From Antedon mediterranea (lineage: Eukaryota; Echinodermata; Crinoidea; Comatulida; Antedonidae), in NCBI RefSeq assembly GCF_964355755.1, contig NC_092676.1, forward strand, positions 21,186,288-21,250,287: DNA of 64,000 nucleotides, written 5' to 3'. The notes under the pieces are model-generated. The model had not been told where the DNA came from. It saw nothing but the letters and a program-made list of their open reading frames with translations, and did no database searches. The translations under genes and the position numbers were made by a program. Positions 1-12,545 of this stretch are shown one piece after another (the stretch's first letter is position 1; every line of letters starts with the position of its first letter).

Positions 1-60
1 TGACGCTCTCCTAGCCCCATGGCGTCATATACGACACCACATACGGCACCCTATACGATG

Positions 61-153
61 CACTACCCTGACGCTCGGTACTAGCCTGCTAACGCTCGGT
101 ACTAGCCTGCTGACGCTCGGTACTAGCCTGCTGACGCTCGGCACCAGCCCTGT
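61..153. repeat. Short tandem array, TGACGCTCGGTACTAGCC unit
   Basis: There are about four adjacent units of about 21 bp with the core TGACGCTCGG followed by TACTAGCCTGC. The array continues leftward in a decayed form. It shares the TGACGCTC core with the array at 1097-1300. Confidence 0.8.
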
Positions 154-160
154 AAACATT

Positions 161-1096
161 GTCTTTAGCTTAGTAATATATGAGTATAGAAATCATCACG
201 TCTTACGTTATCTCTGTTTCCATTTGATCTACACAATTTGAAAATAAATCAAGATTAGATAGAAATTATAAGATAAATATTAGATTTGATTAGGTTAGCC
301 TTTGAGTGATGTTACTATGTATCCATTGCATAAAAATAATACCAAGCTATAGCCCATGTAATATTAAAGTTCATCTTCGGGACAAAACGTCATTGTTGAT
401 AGTCATGAACAACTGTGTTCGCTTAAGGGATGTGAATTAGTGTATTGATTTTCTAGGTAATCTGTTTTCTTTCTATTTAAACTTATTACACTACATATCA
501 AATAACCAATTTGTTTTATAGAAAAAAAGAAAATTAGTCTGTAATATTCCTAAGGGTATTAATATTATGAATATAATAATGCTTAGGTGAAACACAAGAA
601 ATTATATGTAAACTCACAAAGACCATTAAACTATAAAGTAAAACACAGTTTACATGCTAGTTCGGTATAGTCATAGTCATATTAATTTCTATGAGATAAT
701 ATCATAAACATAATTTAGAAAACATCAAAGAAAGTGCGTCATATTGCAAACATAATTTCATCTTCGTTGCAAATTGATTTCAAATTTAATCTTAAATTTA
801 GCCTAACATTACAAATATGTTAAAGTATACGGATGGTTAATGTGTACGTGAAATGTTGAAGATCGAGTTACAACAGCAGCGGTTGACGTAGACTTACACA
901 CTTACTTGAGGCATAACATAACGATATCAAGTGAATTTCTGTGCAAGTTATTTAAATGATATTTTAGATCGCAACCGTTAGACGAATGAATTAGGAGAAG
1001 CATTGTACCGTACCGTACCTGTGTTAGGCCTAGCAAACCAACTTTGATGCATTATTTACAAGTTATATTCGAATTATCTGAACAATAATTTGATGC
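161..1096. other. No gene recognised; AT-rich
   Basis: I see no long open frame and no splice-bounded exon that joins to anything. Confidence 0.5.
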
Positions 1097-1300
1097 CATG
1101 ACGCTCTCCCTAGCCTATTGACGCTCTTCCTAGTCTAGTGTCGCTCTCCCTGGCATTGTGACGCTCTCCAATGGTCTTGTGACGCTCCCCAAAAGTCTTA
1201 TGACGCTCTCCCATGCCATGTGACGCTTTCCTATAGTCATGTTGACGCTCTCCCCATGCCTTGTGACGCTTTAACTATCGATGTGACGCTTCCCCTAACC
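1097..1300. repeat. Degenerate tandem array with TGACGCT core
   Basis: There are about ten units of 19-23 bp, each starting TGACGCTCTCCC or a close variant and ending in a variable segment such as ATGCCATG or TAGCC. Spacing is regular but units differ, so this is an old array. Confidence 0.8.
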
Positions 1301-1867
1301 CGTCATTTTGAGATGCAATGCGACCAATAGTGAACTTGTACAACAATACTTCAGTAAATCAACTAGGAATCATAACACTTACAAAACAAATTGTATGTAA
1401 ACCGTACCCAAGTGAGTTTAAACATGTATTTAACGTACTGTATGAAAACGTATCCATTTACTAGTTTGTTACGGTATATGGCGGTCAGCCACATTTGTTG
1501 TATTATCATTACTGCTATTCCCAGAAAATCTTGATCCTTAAGGAAGTGATCCTAAGTATTTCTACATTAGCCTATACTCAATAGAATAGATATGTTGGAA
1601 CAAAGTCGTTCAAATTTTAGTTTAGGGCCTACTCTTAATAAATTGTTTCAACAATCTAAACTAGAAGTCTAGATAATGTTACCAATTTAATTAAAATGTG
1701 TTTGGCTAGATTTTTATTTGTTTCAATACGGTCATTCTTTCAGGGATGAATTATTTAAGTGTGTTTTTTACAGTAAAGCTATAGACCAAATACATGTTTC
1801 TAACAATCAGTTCTTGTTTCTTTACACTGCACTTAGTTTGGTTCCAATCGAATGCGTTTGAATGAAT

Positions 1868-2007
1868 TAAGCTTGGTTTTCACTTGGACGCAACGCAATG
1901 ACGAAAGCGCAACGCCTGTGATGGATTATCCGAACTGTCGGTTATCATCAATTCTTTTGCGTTGTGCTTACTTCCTTGCGTTGCGTCCTAATGGGAACCC
2001 AGCTTTA
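1868..2007. mobile_element. MITE-1 copy (palindromic, AAGCTTGGTTCCCACT ends)
   Basis: A foldback element. The left end is TAAGCTTGG with a CAACGCAA core; the right end is TTGCGTTGCGTCC followed by GGGAACCCAGCTTTA. An open frame across it is a by-product of the repeat, not a gene. Confidence 0.7.
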
Positions 2008-2130
2008 AGTTTCTATTATAGATTTCAACGACGTAATTCTCTTTCCACCGCACCGAACTAACAAATCAATAATATTACATATTTTGCTACTAAATTCAAT
2101 TCATTATACTAAATTACTTTGTTACTCTGT

Positions 2131-2314
2131 TAAGCTTGGTTCCCACTAGAACGTAACGCAAGGACGTAAACGCAACGCAAGCGTTTTAACCAATGACAAG
2201 CGAAGTTATAGACAGTTAGCAATCACAAGCGAATAAGCCATCGCTTGTGATTGGTATATTCACTTGCGTTGCGTTACGTCCTTGCGTTGCGTCGCTAGTG
2301 AGAACCACGCTTTA
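2131..2314. mobile_element. MITE-1 copy, best preserved (184 bp)
   Basis: Near-perfect palindrome. The left arm reads TAAGCTTGGTTCCCACT, then ACGCAAGGACGTAAACGCAA. The right arm is its inverse, ending AGTGAGAACCACGCTTTA. The inner arms carry ACCAATGACAAGCG and CGCTTGTGATTGGT, so CCAAT boxes face each other. There is no coding capacity, so it is non-autonomous. A TA or TTA target duplication is possible. Confidence 0.82.
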
Positions 2315-3312
2315 CGCTGCAATAATAGTACTTATTCATAAAATTTAAATCAGAAATATTAATAAATGTTTCGAGAACATTATGATATTCCTATATAGGC
2401 CTATCTATTTATAAAAAAACCAATATTTGTCTCATTAGTATGATGTTGTATGAATTAGTACAGATAGCATTAGGTTAGATAGCATTAGGTTTACTAAATG
2501 TGTTATTCTACGTACAGTTTTAAAAAGTTGAAAATATATATACAAAATTAAGAAATCATGTTTAATCAAATTAAAAAGATCAAACCTTACGAATTTATAT
2601 ACATTCAGAAGTGAGAGAATTAGCCTACAATATCAGAATGAATGTGTTCTTAATCGATAGCTTGAAACTTCTTACCTGAAAAATAATTGATGCAAAATCC
2701 ACTATACGATATCTTGTGTATCCCACCTTAGTTCTTTCAATTGTAAATTGTGTTCACATAGGCAGATAATTTCTCAATCTCATTTATACCTCGACAAGGC
2801 CAGTCCACTGGCCAATGTATATGGTTGAATCTATTTTGCTGTATGACGTCACAAGTAAAATCTTTATTGGTGCTGTTTGATTTGTTAATAAGGACTTTGA
2901 TATTTAATAACACATGTGGGTGATCGCATCTAGGATTGAATGGTCACAAACAATTTAATTGACTATGCATTATCGTCAGTAAATATACTGGTAATTGGGA
3001 TGGTATTCTTTTTTTTCTTCTAGTCACTGATTTGTTTTCAACTAACTAACTCACTATGTATACTATAAAATAATGACGTTCAATTAGACGGAACTTACGT
3101 ACATCTCGTATTTTTTAATTCACGGAGTAGTAGAAATACCTGTAAATAGGTGAAACGGTCAATTAGATAGGCGAGTGATTCATAAACGACACATTATCGG
3201 CACACAAACATATTTAGTTAATTCTTGAGTTATGACGAGAAGCAAAAGGTGACGACCGTGTTCAGAAATCGTATTATATTTGTTTATATATTATTTTTAG
3301 AATTGTGTTTTT
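2315..3312. other. No gene recognised
   Basis: AT-rich sequence without open frames or repeats that I could assign. Confidence 0.5.
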
Positions 3313-3567
3313 TTAAAGATGTATAGTCCCCCCAAAAACATGAAAATGAAGATTAATTCAATCAGAAGTTTAATAGCTTATTTCGTAGTTTGAATAAAGT
3401 TAATCACTTCCGTAGAAAAAACCTTTAAATTACAGTTTTTGCAGGTAAATACATTTTTTTTAATCCAATTTTTGGTCAAAGTGGATAGCTATTATGGGAC
3501 ATTAAAATGGCAGATTCAAGATAAAAAATTTTAAAAATTATTTTTCAAGGGGACAATACATCTTTAA
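3313..3567. mobile_element. MITE-2 copy (TAAAGATGTATTGTCCCC ends)
   Basis: The left end is TAAAGATGTATAGTCCCC and the right end GGGGACAATACATCTTTA, an inverted pair of about 18 bp. The AT-rich interior matches other copies at 29134-29496, 40945-41235 and 58395-58745. No coding potential. Confidence 0.8.
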
Positions 3568-4971
3568 GGTAAACACGATTACAATAGGTGATTCGATGAT
3601 TTAAAAAAGAAGGTAGTGGTTATGGTTCTGGACATAAATGTTTTGCTTTGTCTGAACTTAAACATCCTTTGCATTGTATTTTTAACGAAATTTTAATGGA
3701 AAGAGAGGAACCCGACCCATTTTTTCATATCTAAATCGAGCACAGGCATAATCTTGTGTAAATAGTTACACAGATTTAACATCCGTAAATGATTCAAATT
3801 TAGTCGTGCACTTGTGTTATCGCTTTTGGCAGTAATGATACATCTCTAAAGTACACTCGACCCAGATGTAAATTGTAAATCAAGATATTTACCAAAAGCC
3901 ATATAATTACCAAAAAACGCAACTGTTTCAAACATTGTTCTTAGTTGTGAGATAATTAGAAGAGTACATTAAATAATTTAACCATAATTACATTACAACG
4001 ATTACCATGTCAGAGTCATCGAATCCATCGGTGATAGGATGTATATTATTTATTTTACCAATGATATGGACGCAGAGGTGCTAATTATAAACTGTTATTA
4101 TCGTTATAGGCCTATTTATATGGAAATAGATTCAATATTGAAAGGAGGAAGCGCCTTCCATGCGCACAATCAATTAACATGACGTAACTTAAAGATGGGC
4201 TTCTAACCACATGATTGCAGTGTCTGCACTAAAGACACAATTCTGTTTACTAGAAAATTTGCATATTTTAAAAATGTAATTTAAAAACCGCAAAATAGTG
4301 TGTGGTTGGATGGCTTTATTACATTTTCTCTCTGTTTTTCACTTTCGAACTGTTCTAATAATATTTTAACATTAGAATATCTTGTTGTGCAGGTTCACAT
4401 CCAATGCAATACCCCCGTGACGTGTTTTTATATTGTGATGGTTATGGCGCAATTGTCTGTTCCAGACCGTTAGAGCATTTTTTTTACAGTTCGGGTCAAA
4501 TATGTAGGTATATAATTCATTCCGGATCTGTAAAGCATTAATTCCTGTTTCCACATTAATTGTAAGTATAATATGTAATGGTGGTATTAAATCGTATATT
4601 TGGTCTATAATAAATAAACACATCTCATTTGGTTGTTTATGATGCTTTATTATATTTTCACATAATTATTGGCCTACGCTTAAATTTGTCGATACTACGA
4701 CTTTACTAGAACGGCTAATCAATTTCATAACGTCATTAAATTATGTTAACACGAACGGTTTTAATCAAGTCTCAACCAGGTAAATGAATACAAATTGTAC
4801 TAACATCAAAGGTACTGATGTTGGTTTCCATTATTATTAGACATATCTAACAAACTAAGATGATAATAGTAATATTAACTGTATTGTTAGTCGAACGTAC
4901 TATTTATAAATAGGAGTGGCCTACATTAATCTGACAAAATAACACATTATTTAAAACAAAACAAGATTTTA
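3568..4971. other. No gene recognised
   Basis: AT-rich sequence. The short open frame on the - strand at 4372-4623 has no recognisable protein features. Confidence 0.5.
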
Positions 4972-5155
4972 TACTTTTACTTTGGCCTATGTGAATCCAA
5001 ATTAGCTGTTTTAAAAAAAAGCTGTAAACAAATCAGAAACATTTCAAAATGGGAAAAATGACTTTTTACTTTGGCCTATATAAATTCAAATTAGCTGTTT
5101 AAAAAATGTGTGCGTGCGCATGCTCAGAAACATTTCAACATGGGCAAAATTACTT
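4972..5155. repeat. Two-copy direct repeat, about 89 bp unit
   Basis: The segment TTTACTTTGGCCTAT, then AAATTAGCTGTTT, then CAGAAACATTTCAA occurs at about 4972 and again at about 5060. It is a local tandem duplication with some divergence. Confidence 0.7.
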
Positions 5156-6575
5156 TTGTACTCGACAGTTGCGTAGTCCTACGCTCCTGTAACAACGAAA
5201 GCCCCTATACGAATAGATATGCATTCTTTAAACATTGTTGTAAATGTTAACGAACTTGAAACTCGCACAACATTAATCATAACCGATTTACCTCTTTTAA
5301 TTACTAATCAATTCATTATTGGCCTATCGAAGAACTATTTGGTTTAATGTTTGAGCTGTCAATTTTATTAACCTTCAATCTTGTATATGATTGAGAATGA
5401 TGCTAGCTATTATATTTGCTGTTAATAAAAGAGCTGCTAATTCAAGGATCTCTTGCAAGCCTTTTCTACTGAACTATTAATACAACTGATAGAATCTAGA
5501 TGTAACTAAGAAGGTTCGTGTAAGATACACACGTGATATCGGGAGTTCATGGATATTGGCATACAAACGTGTCCCTTCTGTATGCTATATTTCTTGCTGA
5601 AATGCATACACATTAGGCCTACTATATTATAAACAGATTTTAACTGTACATTTTCTGCGATAAATAGATTATTATTTTCATGAATTTGTATGACATTTGT
5701 ATCTTGCCTAAAGCTAAATCCAATTACAGATTTGGTAGGCCTACTAAACTTAACTCTTGGAAATATATATGAATATAATAATAATAATAATAAGCTTTAT
5801 TTATTCACGGATACTTACCGTAACTCAACTGATTTCAGTAAGGCCGTGCTCAGAAGAAAACGCACAAATGTATTTGATGTATTACTAGACTCAATCGGGA
5901 ACTCGTAGTGAAAACTCATGCCACTCCACTGTGCAATTAATATTATTTTATTGTTTTTAAAAAAGGAACAGAAAATAATTTAGACAATATGGGTACATGC
6001 CATGATCAATCATTTTTGGTTAAACATAGGAAAAGAAATATTTAATTATATTCAAGCAAAATGTATGTTACTAAATATTTCCATTTTTAACATTGACATT
6101 TTACAAAGTCAATTTCAACAACAGAGAGTGTATTATATATGTCGTTATTGTCTGTATCGTAAAACTGGCGATAAAAATACATGTTGTTTATCGACGTATT
6201 GGGATAAAATATATCAACAACATGATGCTTTAGAAAGAATAAACAACTCGTGTTTTTTTAGCTTTTGCAGATATTTTTAAAAGTCGTTTTATGTATTTTA
6301 GTGTATTTTAGTGAATTTGTTATTATAAATCATGCACGGCAAATGATTGGTTACACAATATGATACGTATTCTTTTTAGGCATAACAATCTGAATGTCCA
6401 GTTCTTAATTTGTTCAACAATAAATTATGAAAAGAGGTGGGATTTATAATACCGTTTTATTATGTACATTTATTATCTTGTCGTGGGTTGGTACATCTTT
6501 TTTTAAACCTTAGTATTTGGTACGTCCCCATCAGAAGCCAATGTAAAAGACGGACACACATCAACGCAAGTACAC
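5156..6575. other. No gene recognised
   Basis: AT-rich sequence with a short ATA microsatellite near 5777. The open frames at 5690-5908 and 6002-6280 have composition like the surrounding DNA and no recognisable motif. Confidence 0.5.
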
Positions 6576-6790
6576 TTGTTAAGCAACGCAGCGCAAGGAC
6601 GTACGCGCAACGCAAGCGAGTTGACCAATGACAAGCCACTGTTCAAATAATCCATCACTTGTGATTGGTCAAATCACTTACGTTGCGTTACACCTTACGT
6701 TGCCTCGCTAGTGAGAACCAAACCTTATTTGTATAAATTGGCTGCGCTGCGTGTACGTATTTGTGTTGCGTCCTAGTGCCAACCCAGCTT
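6576..6790. mobile_element. MITE-1 copies, nested or abutting
   Basis: One copy spans 6576-6729, with GCGCAACGCAAGCGAG, TTGACCAATGACAAG and TGTGATTGGTCAA arms. It is followed by a second right end at about 6740-6790 (TTGTGTTGCGTCC, then AACCCAGCTTT). This looks like one copy inserted into another. Confidence 0.65.
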
Positions 6791-8623
6791 TTTTTCTTTG
6801 ATAATTTTGGTTTCTGCTTTGTGAGCATTTAAACAAAATTTAATCATCTAATGACGTTTTAAGATTGCAATATTCATAAATGTATTTCAATATCAGTAAT
6901 GATATTCCAGGTAATATTATATTCACTTTATGTAATTAATAACATGTACTTATCACTAATGTAAAGACAATAATAATATTAATAATAAAAACCATTAGTT
7001 TGGTCAGAGAAATTTCTGTAGCATTAGCAGTTCAGCAGTCACTAGAACGTCTCACTCCAAAATCATGTAAATCAACGCGTAACGAAGTGAATAACAAACT
7101 GAATAATTCATGGTACTTTTTTGGTGATCGTTGCATATTTTAGTTGATTTACTTTCAACATCAAATGCGGTACTTATTCTTTGAATTGACGCTTTTAAAT
7201 TTTGCCTAAGGGGATCAATACGTCAAGTTAAGACAATAGAAAAAAAAATCAACTTACATTTATTCTGTATGTGGAAATCTAATAGAATGAAAAAGTTACA
7301 ATAGAGAGACTCTACATGCTTATTAGGTATCTCAGCTTTAAATTGAAGTTAGCATATCTGCCAACGTTGTCTGATGAAGTATATATTATTAATGTAATAT
7401 TTGAACCTGTTGAGTATCTAAACATATGGCAAAAGACATCAAAAACATTATTATTAATTAATGGAATTTCATTTCGATGTTGGTCATAATTCTTCCAAAG
7501 AAATACAATCTTCCTTAAAAATACACACCTATAAAATACGCTCTTCCTAAACAAGGCCATATACATGGCTGCAGTCGCGTGCTCAAGTTAGTGTTTACCG
7601 ACCAACATATTGAGCTGTAGAATACGATCCTGTATAATACTCTCTCTTTAAAACTTAATAAAAGTTACAATTTCAATTAAAAAAATACAATCTTCCTAAA
7701 AATACCCTCTTAACTGATAAATGGCAGCTTCTCCTGTTGTATCGAGGAAAGTTTTATTCTAATAACCTCAACATGACCTTAAAAAAAATTCATATGTGAT
7801 TCTGTATCATAGAACTTTCCTAATATCTCAACAAAATAATATACAGTACGGAAAATTTGGTGTAATATTCATATTACAAGACGAAACATAGACATTGCAC
7901 AATATTCAATACTCCACTTAATAACGGTATCAATCTCACAATTTAATACGATTCTATAACCTAATCGTTATAACTTTAAATAAACGTTTTTGCATGTAAT
8001 TTGATATAAGATGGCCTATATTATCCCGTTTATGAGATATATCATGTACAAATTGAATATCGAGAACCATATGTATATACTACGCATCTAGTCAGCTTTT
8101 TTCTTGTATTATTTAGTACGAACAAACGGCAATCAAAATGTTGTTGTTGTAAAAGCGCCGCTAATTATTAGTTTATGTGAGAAATGTACGCCATATAAAT
8201 GTTAATGTTAATGCTTAAAGAAACAGGCATTTTGTTACTTTAGAACAACATTGAATTTAAATAATGAAGAGTTTCTATTTAATGAAAGTGATCAAGATAA
8301 AATGGAAGTTTCATACTTAATGAAAACAAGGCTACTGATAGTCTTGATTAAAATATTGGATGAGTTATTTTGAAGTTGGAGTTAATTTTCATAAGCACTG
8401 TTTTGTGAAAATAGTTTAGTAGATTGGCAATAAAAATGCGGCAATACCAATACATAAATAAGATTGAGAAAAAAATGTAAAACGGATGATATCATTATAA
8501 TGGTCAACGCTTAAAATAAGTGTATTGCAAGACTAATAAAAGTGCATTCAGATTAAAAGATTATTCCCTTATTCGGGTATATATTCATTCGTACTAAGGC
8601 GATGGACTCGGGCGATGCAACAG
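6791..8623. other. No gene recognised
   Basis: AT-rich sequence. A phrase of about 20 bp around ACAATCTTCCT occurs twice (7503, 7687), suggesting an old local duplication. Confidence 0.4.
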
Positions 8624-8714
8624 TAAAGCTCCGTCTACACTAACAAACAAAATGTGTGATATGCCCATATTATAGACATTTGGGCACATCACACTATTTT
8701 TGTAGACAGAGCTA
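8624..8714. mobile_element. MITE-3 copy, short palindrome
   Basis: Inverted ends TAAAGCTCCGTCTACACTA and GTAGACAGAGCTA enclose ATATGCCCATATT and TTTGGGCACATC. The same ends and TTTGGGCAT units occur near 52060-52181 and 63060-63236. Confidence 0.65.
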
Positions 8715-11224
8715 AATACACGTGCATCTTGGTTGTGCTTTATCATTTTGTGCCTTAGTAAGAGGTGAATGTGAGTTTGGTGTAATAGGTATGCATCTTT
8801 TCCACCGTTAAAAACCTTGTTCAAATCCTGCTGAATCTTTAAAAAAAATAATGAAAGAAAGAAAACTTGTTTATTTTTTTTTCTGAACGATTTATTTTCG
8901 GTGTTATTTAATCATAATATAAATCTTCTCCACTTCCATCTCGTTTATATACTACAGCAGCTGATGCTTTTTAGGTGGCTGGTAGTTAGCCTTCAGCGCT
9001 ATCCAACTAATGGATGTGTATTTTGTAATCGTACTCTTCCTTTACATTTTGATACGTTTGAACATATATCAGAAAATTAAAAACCCGGATTTTATTATTT
9101 AATTAGATATTTAATCACTTTTCGGACTATTACACTCCCATTGTCTAATTTGTAATTGATAATCTAACGTAGCGTATTTAATTGCAACTGACATAATCGG
9201 TGCATCTTCATCTTACTACTCGAATTATATGTTGATAAAACCTTCTATTAAAGTCTGTTATTAGATTATGAGTGTCAGGACGACAATGCAGATTTTCATT
9301 GACGCGTGTATTTGCCCTTAGGAGGAGCAAATCACTCAGATAGCCAAGAGGATGTCAAGAAAATAGTGTAAAATAATCACGACTATTAGAAATAGTGAGA
9401 AAGACACTATTATCTGATTCGGAAAAATGAGTGGGGATAGAATCTTTTTACAGCTTAAGGCTCTAGAAGACAATATCTATCGGTCCGTACTAACGGAAAT
9501 AATAACAACCTGACGTTTTTAAGCATAATTTCTGTTAACAACCGCGTTCTATGTTTACTTTGTTTTCTGCCTGAGGTCGGACAATCTATCACGTTTGTAT
9601 AATAATGATGCCTCTTACATAATGCTGATTAGTATAAGACTTTCCGATAATATGATAATACAAGGGTATATATTGTTCTCGATCTTGTACTGGATAGCCT
9701 AGCTCTTGATAAACTAATATACTAATAATCTAACTTACTTTTTGTTACCGAAAATACTTTATTGTTAATGATGATAATTGTATATAATATTTTTTATTTG
9801 CGTGGACGCGACTCTATAGTTCACTATGTCGGTCGGTCGGTCTGTCGGTCTGTCTGTCGGTCCGGTATCACTATGCGTTTTAGCACGCGACTTATGGCTG
9901 TTGGCCTTGTTTAATATTAGATTTGGAATTAAACTGTATGTTTAAATGTGTCTTCTTGGTTGAATGTCACTTCTATTAATAACTTGGTAAATTCTCAAAT
10001 TGTTTTGAAAGAGACATATAGGCCTACACGAGATTCTAGCAATTTATTCTTTTCTCTGTAGGCCTACTGTTAATTTATGTAAGAAATGTCGATACTGTAA
10101 GGCAGTAAACCAGTTTGTAGATTTGTTTTTCTTACAACAAGAATAAAGTTCAACATTGTCTATTACACGTGTTATGTATGAAAGCTAGATATTGACAATA
10201 TATTTTTAAAAAACAGTAACTGACTACAGTATAACAAACTAATTCATTTTATGCGTTTAAACGGAACGCGAATCACACTTTTGAAACGAATCTTGTAGAC
10301 TTGAAAACATTTCTTCAAGATGACTTCAAGCAAACAGTAGATCAGGGCGTCCCAAAGAATACATTTTACATACTTAAATGATACGGAACAAAATAGGTTC
10401 TATTTTACTAAAAGTAAAATAGGCTCATGTTACTTGCTTACGCAAATGATATAACTCAACTGCACCGTCTTACTAAAATATAATATTGTTGAAATATGAT
10501 TAAATTATAGTTTTCTAGTACTTAAGATTTGTTTAGCCTTTCAACAAATCTTATTTATATTTCAATATATTATTGTTTGAACGTGTTCCATTTGTTTGTG
10601 TAATATCTTATTTTCTTCGTGCAATCTTATAACTTTACCAAATGTGTTAATAGAGGATGTACGTTTATAATGTTATCCTAACAAGAACACGTATTACCAA
10701 TAACAATATATTGGAATAGTATAAAGATAATAGATGGAAATAATGGATTTGAAAATATTTGAATTATAATTTAATATAAGCGTTGATATTAAAAGTAGGT
10801 CTATGGAATGTGCACCGGTGAATGTAAAAGTTCGAAGAAAAGCTTGCAAAATTTGCCAATCTGAAAAGTTGTTATACAAATGTCTTTAATATTTTCGATA
10901 AGGTTGGTGTAGCTATTGTACCTATTTTTTTGTATTTTTTCACGTAAGCTTTTTTGATATATTTTCGTCTAGTTTTCTGTAGTTGGTGTTTGTATGTTCT
11001 GATAAAGATTATTTATGTATTATATATGTTGTAATGTTTTATGCTAGACCTTTTGAAAAACAACAATGTTACTTTTGTGGGACAACGATGACATTGTTAT
11101 CCAGTGGAAATATGTTTATAAATAAATTTAATTGATTGAATTTCAAACTAAATCTCGATTAATTATTTTTCCCCCAAATCGAGTAATCTGATTGGCTAAT
11201 ATGAACTTAAAATCAAGTTAATGA
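8715..11224. other. No gene; simple repeat and possible LINE tail
   Basis: A TCGG/TCTG microsatellite lies at about 9830-9862. Sequence at about 10930-11150 ends with ATAAATAAATTTAATTGATTG, typical in style of a non-LTR retrotransposon 3' end, though no ORF precedes it. The rest is unassigned. Confidence 0.4.
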
Positions 11225-12234
11225 CCCCATTGCTTTTCAGTCGCCCTTTCCTCTTTAGACTAGTCCAGATAGTCATATTTCCACTCTAATAAGATGCTGT
11301 AGGCATTTCGTGTTAAAAGCGAATAAACATGTGTTTTAGGGTAATTTTGGGGTGCTGAATTCAAATTTGCTGTTTACCAAGCTCAATTTGTAGATCTTCA
11401 CCCTTAAAATGTGAAAAACAAAATGGCCGCCATTTCAGACTTATTTTGGCTTATAACTTGATTTTAAGTGATGTAGCAAGTTAAAAATAGTGTCTATACC
11501 TATGTTTGTGATAGTGAAAATTCCAACTATATTGTTGTTATACTTCTATTTCAGCCGCCATGTTGAAATCCAAGATGGCCGCCATTTTAAACGTATTTTG
11601 GCTTATAACTTGACTTTTAATTAACATAGCAAGTTAACAATAGTTTCTATACCTATGTTTGTGATACTAAGGATTCCAAATATATTGTTATTAAAGTTGT
11701 AAATATTCTATTTCAGCCTCCATGTTGGAATTCAAGATGGTCGCCATTTAAAACGTATTTTGGCTTATAACTTAACATATAAGTAACATAGTAGGTTAGA
11801 AATGATGTATATACAGTACCTATGTTTGTGATACTGAGGATTCCAAATATATTGTTATTAAAGTTGTAAACAGCCGCCATGTTGAAATCAAAGATGGCGC
11901 CTATTTTAAACACACACACAGGGTAGTAACAAGTGCGAGGCAAACAAACAAATGAAAATTAAAAACTCACAAAGGGATTGTTGTTTATGTGTAAAATATT
12001 TTAAAACGAGATAGATGATAATGATGATCATTGTCAAGTGTTTAGAAAAATATAAGACAATTCATGAAAAAAGGAGGTAATACGGAATTCATAAATGTAA
12101 AAATGTTACTGCAGATGACATTTGGAATTAACAAAAAATGTGTTAAATAATATGATTTAATGACATGAGATAATAGGAATGTGAATAAAAGTAGTGTTTG
12201 CGCCACAAAAGAGAAAAAAAATATATATATACAG

Positions 12235-12404
12235 TATATAAACATCACAGAATAAATTCTAATCCGCCCGATATAATGAAATTTAATTAATTAGAAAAAA
12301 TAAAAATGACGAAACCTGTGAGAATGAGAAAAAGCCCTCTCCGAGATTCAAACCCGGAACCTCCTGCTTGATATGCAGATCTCCTAACCATTAGACCACT
12401 GGGG
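12235..12404 (-). mobile_element. tRNA-derived SINE, copy 1
   Basis: On the - strand it opens with a tRNA-like head: CCCCAGTGGTCTAATGGTTA (A box), an anticodon-like stem CTGC/GCAG, and the B box GGTTCCGGGTTTGAATCT. An AT-rich tail follows. A second copy with the same tail is at 26042-26194, so this is a SINE and not a tRNA gene. It sits inside the Foldback-like element. Confidence 0.7.
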
Positions 12405-12471
12405 TTTTCATTGTATTGTTCCAATTCGATTGTGCGAGGCAGCGAGGCACACCAAATATAAGTGTGAGGCA

Positions 12472-12545
12472 TGCGAGGCATATAGTTTACAATTTCAAAA
12501 AGGTGCGAGGCATATAGTTTACAATTTCAAAAAGGTGCGAGGCAT
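12472..12545. repeat. 32-bp tandem repeat with GCGAGGCA
   Basis: Two adjacent copies of a 32-bp unit beginning TGCGAGGCATATAG, plus a partial third. GCGAGGCA also occurs just before (12435-12448) and at 11931. It occurs inverted as TGCCTCG at about 13405 and 13437. Confidence 0.75.

Noticed and set aside
1852-2061. 69-codon open frame as a small gene
   Set aside because: It runs through a MITE-1 copy.
12340-12404. Functional tRNA gene on the - strand
   Set aside because: The acceptor stem does not close, the anticodon position reads ATC (not a normal Asp anticodon), and a second copy with the same non-tRNA tail exists, so it is a SINE.
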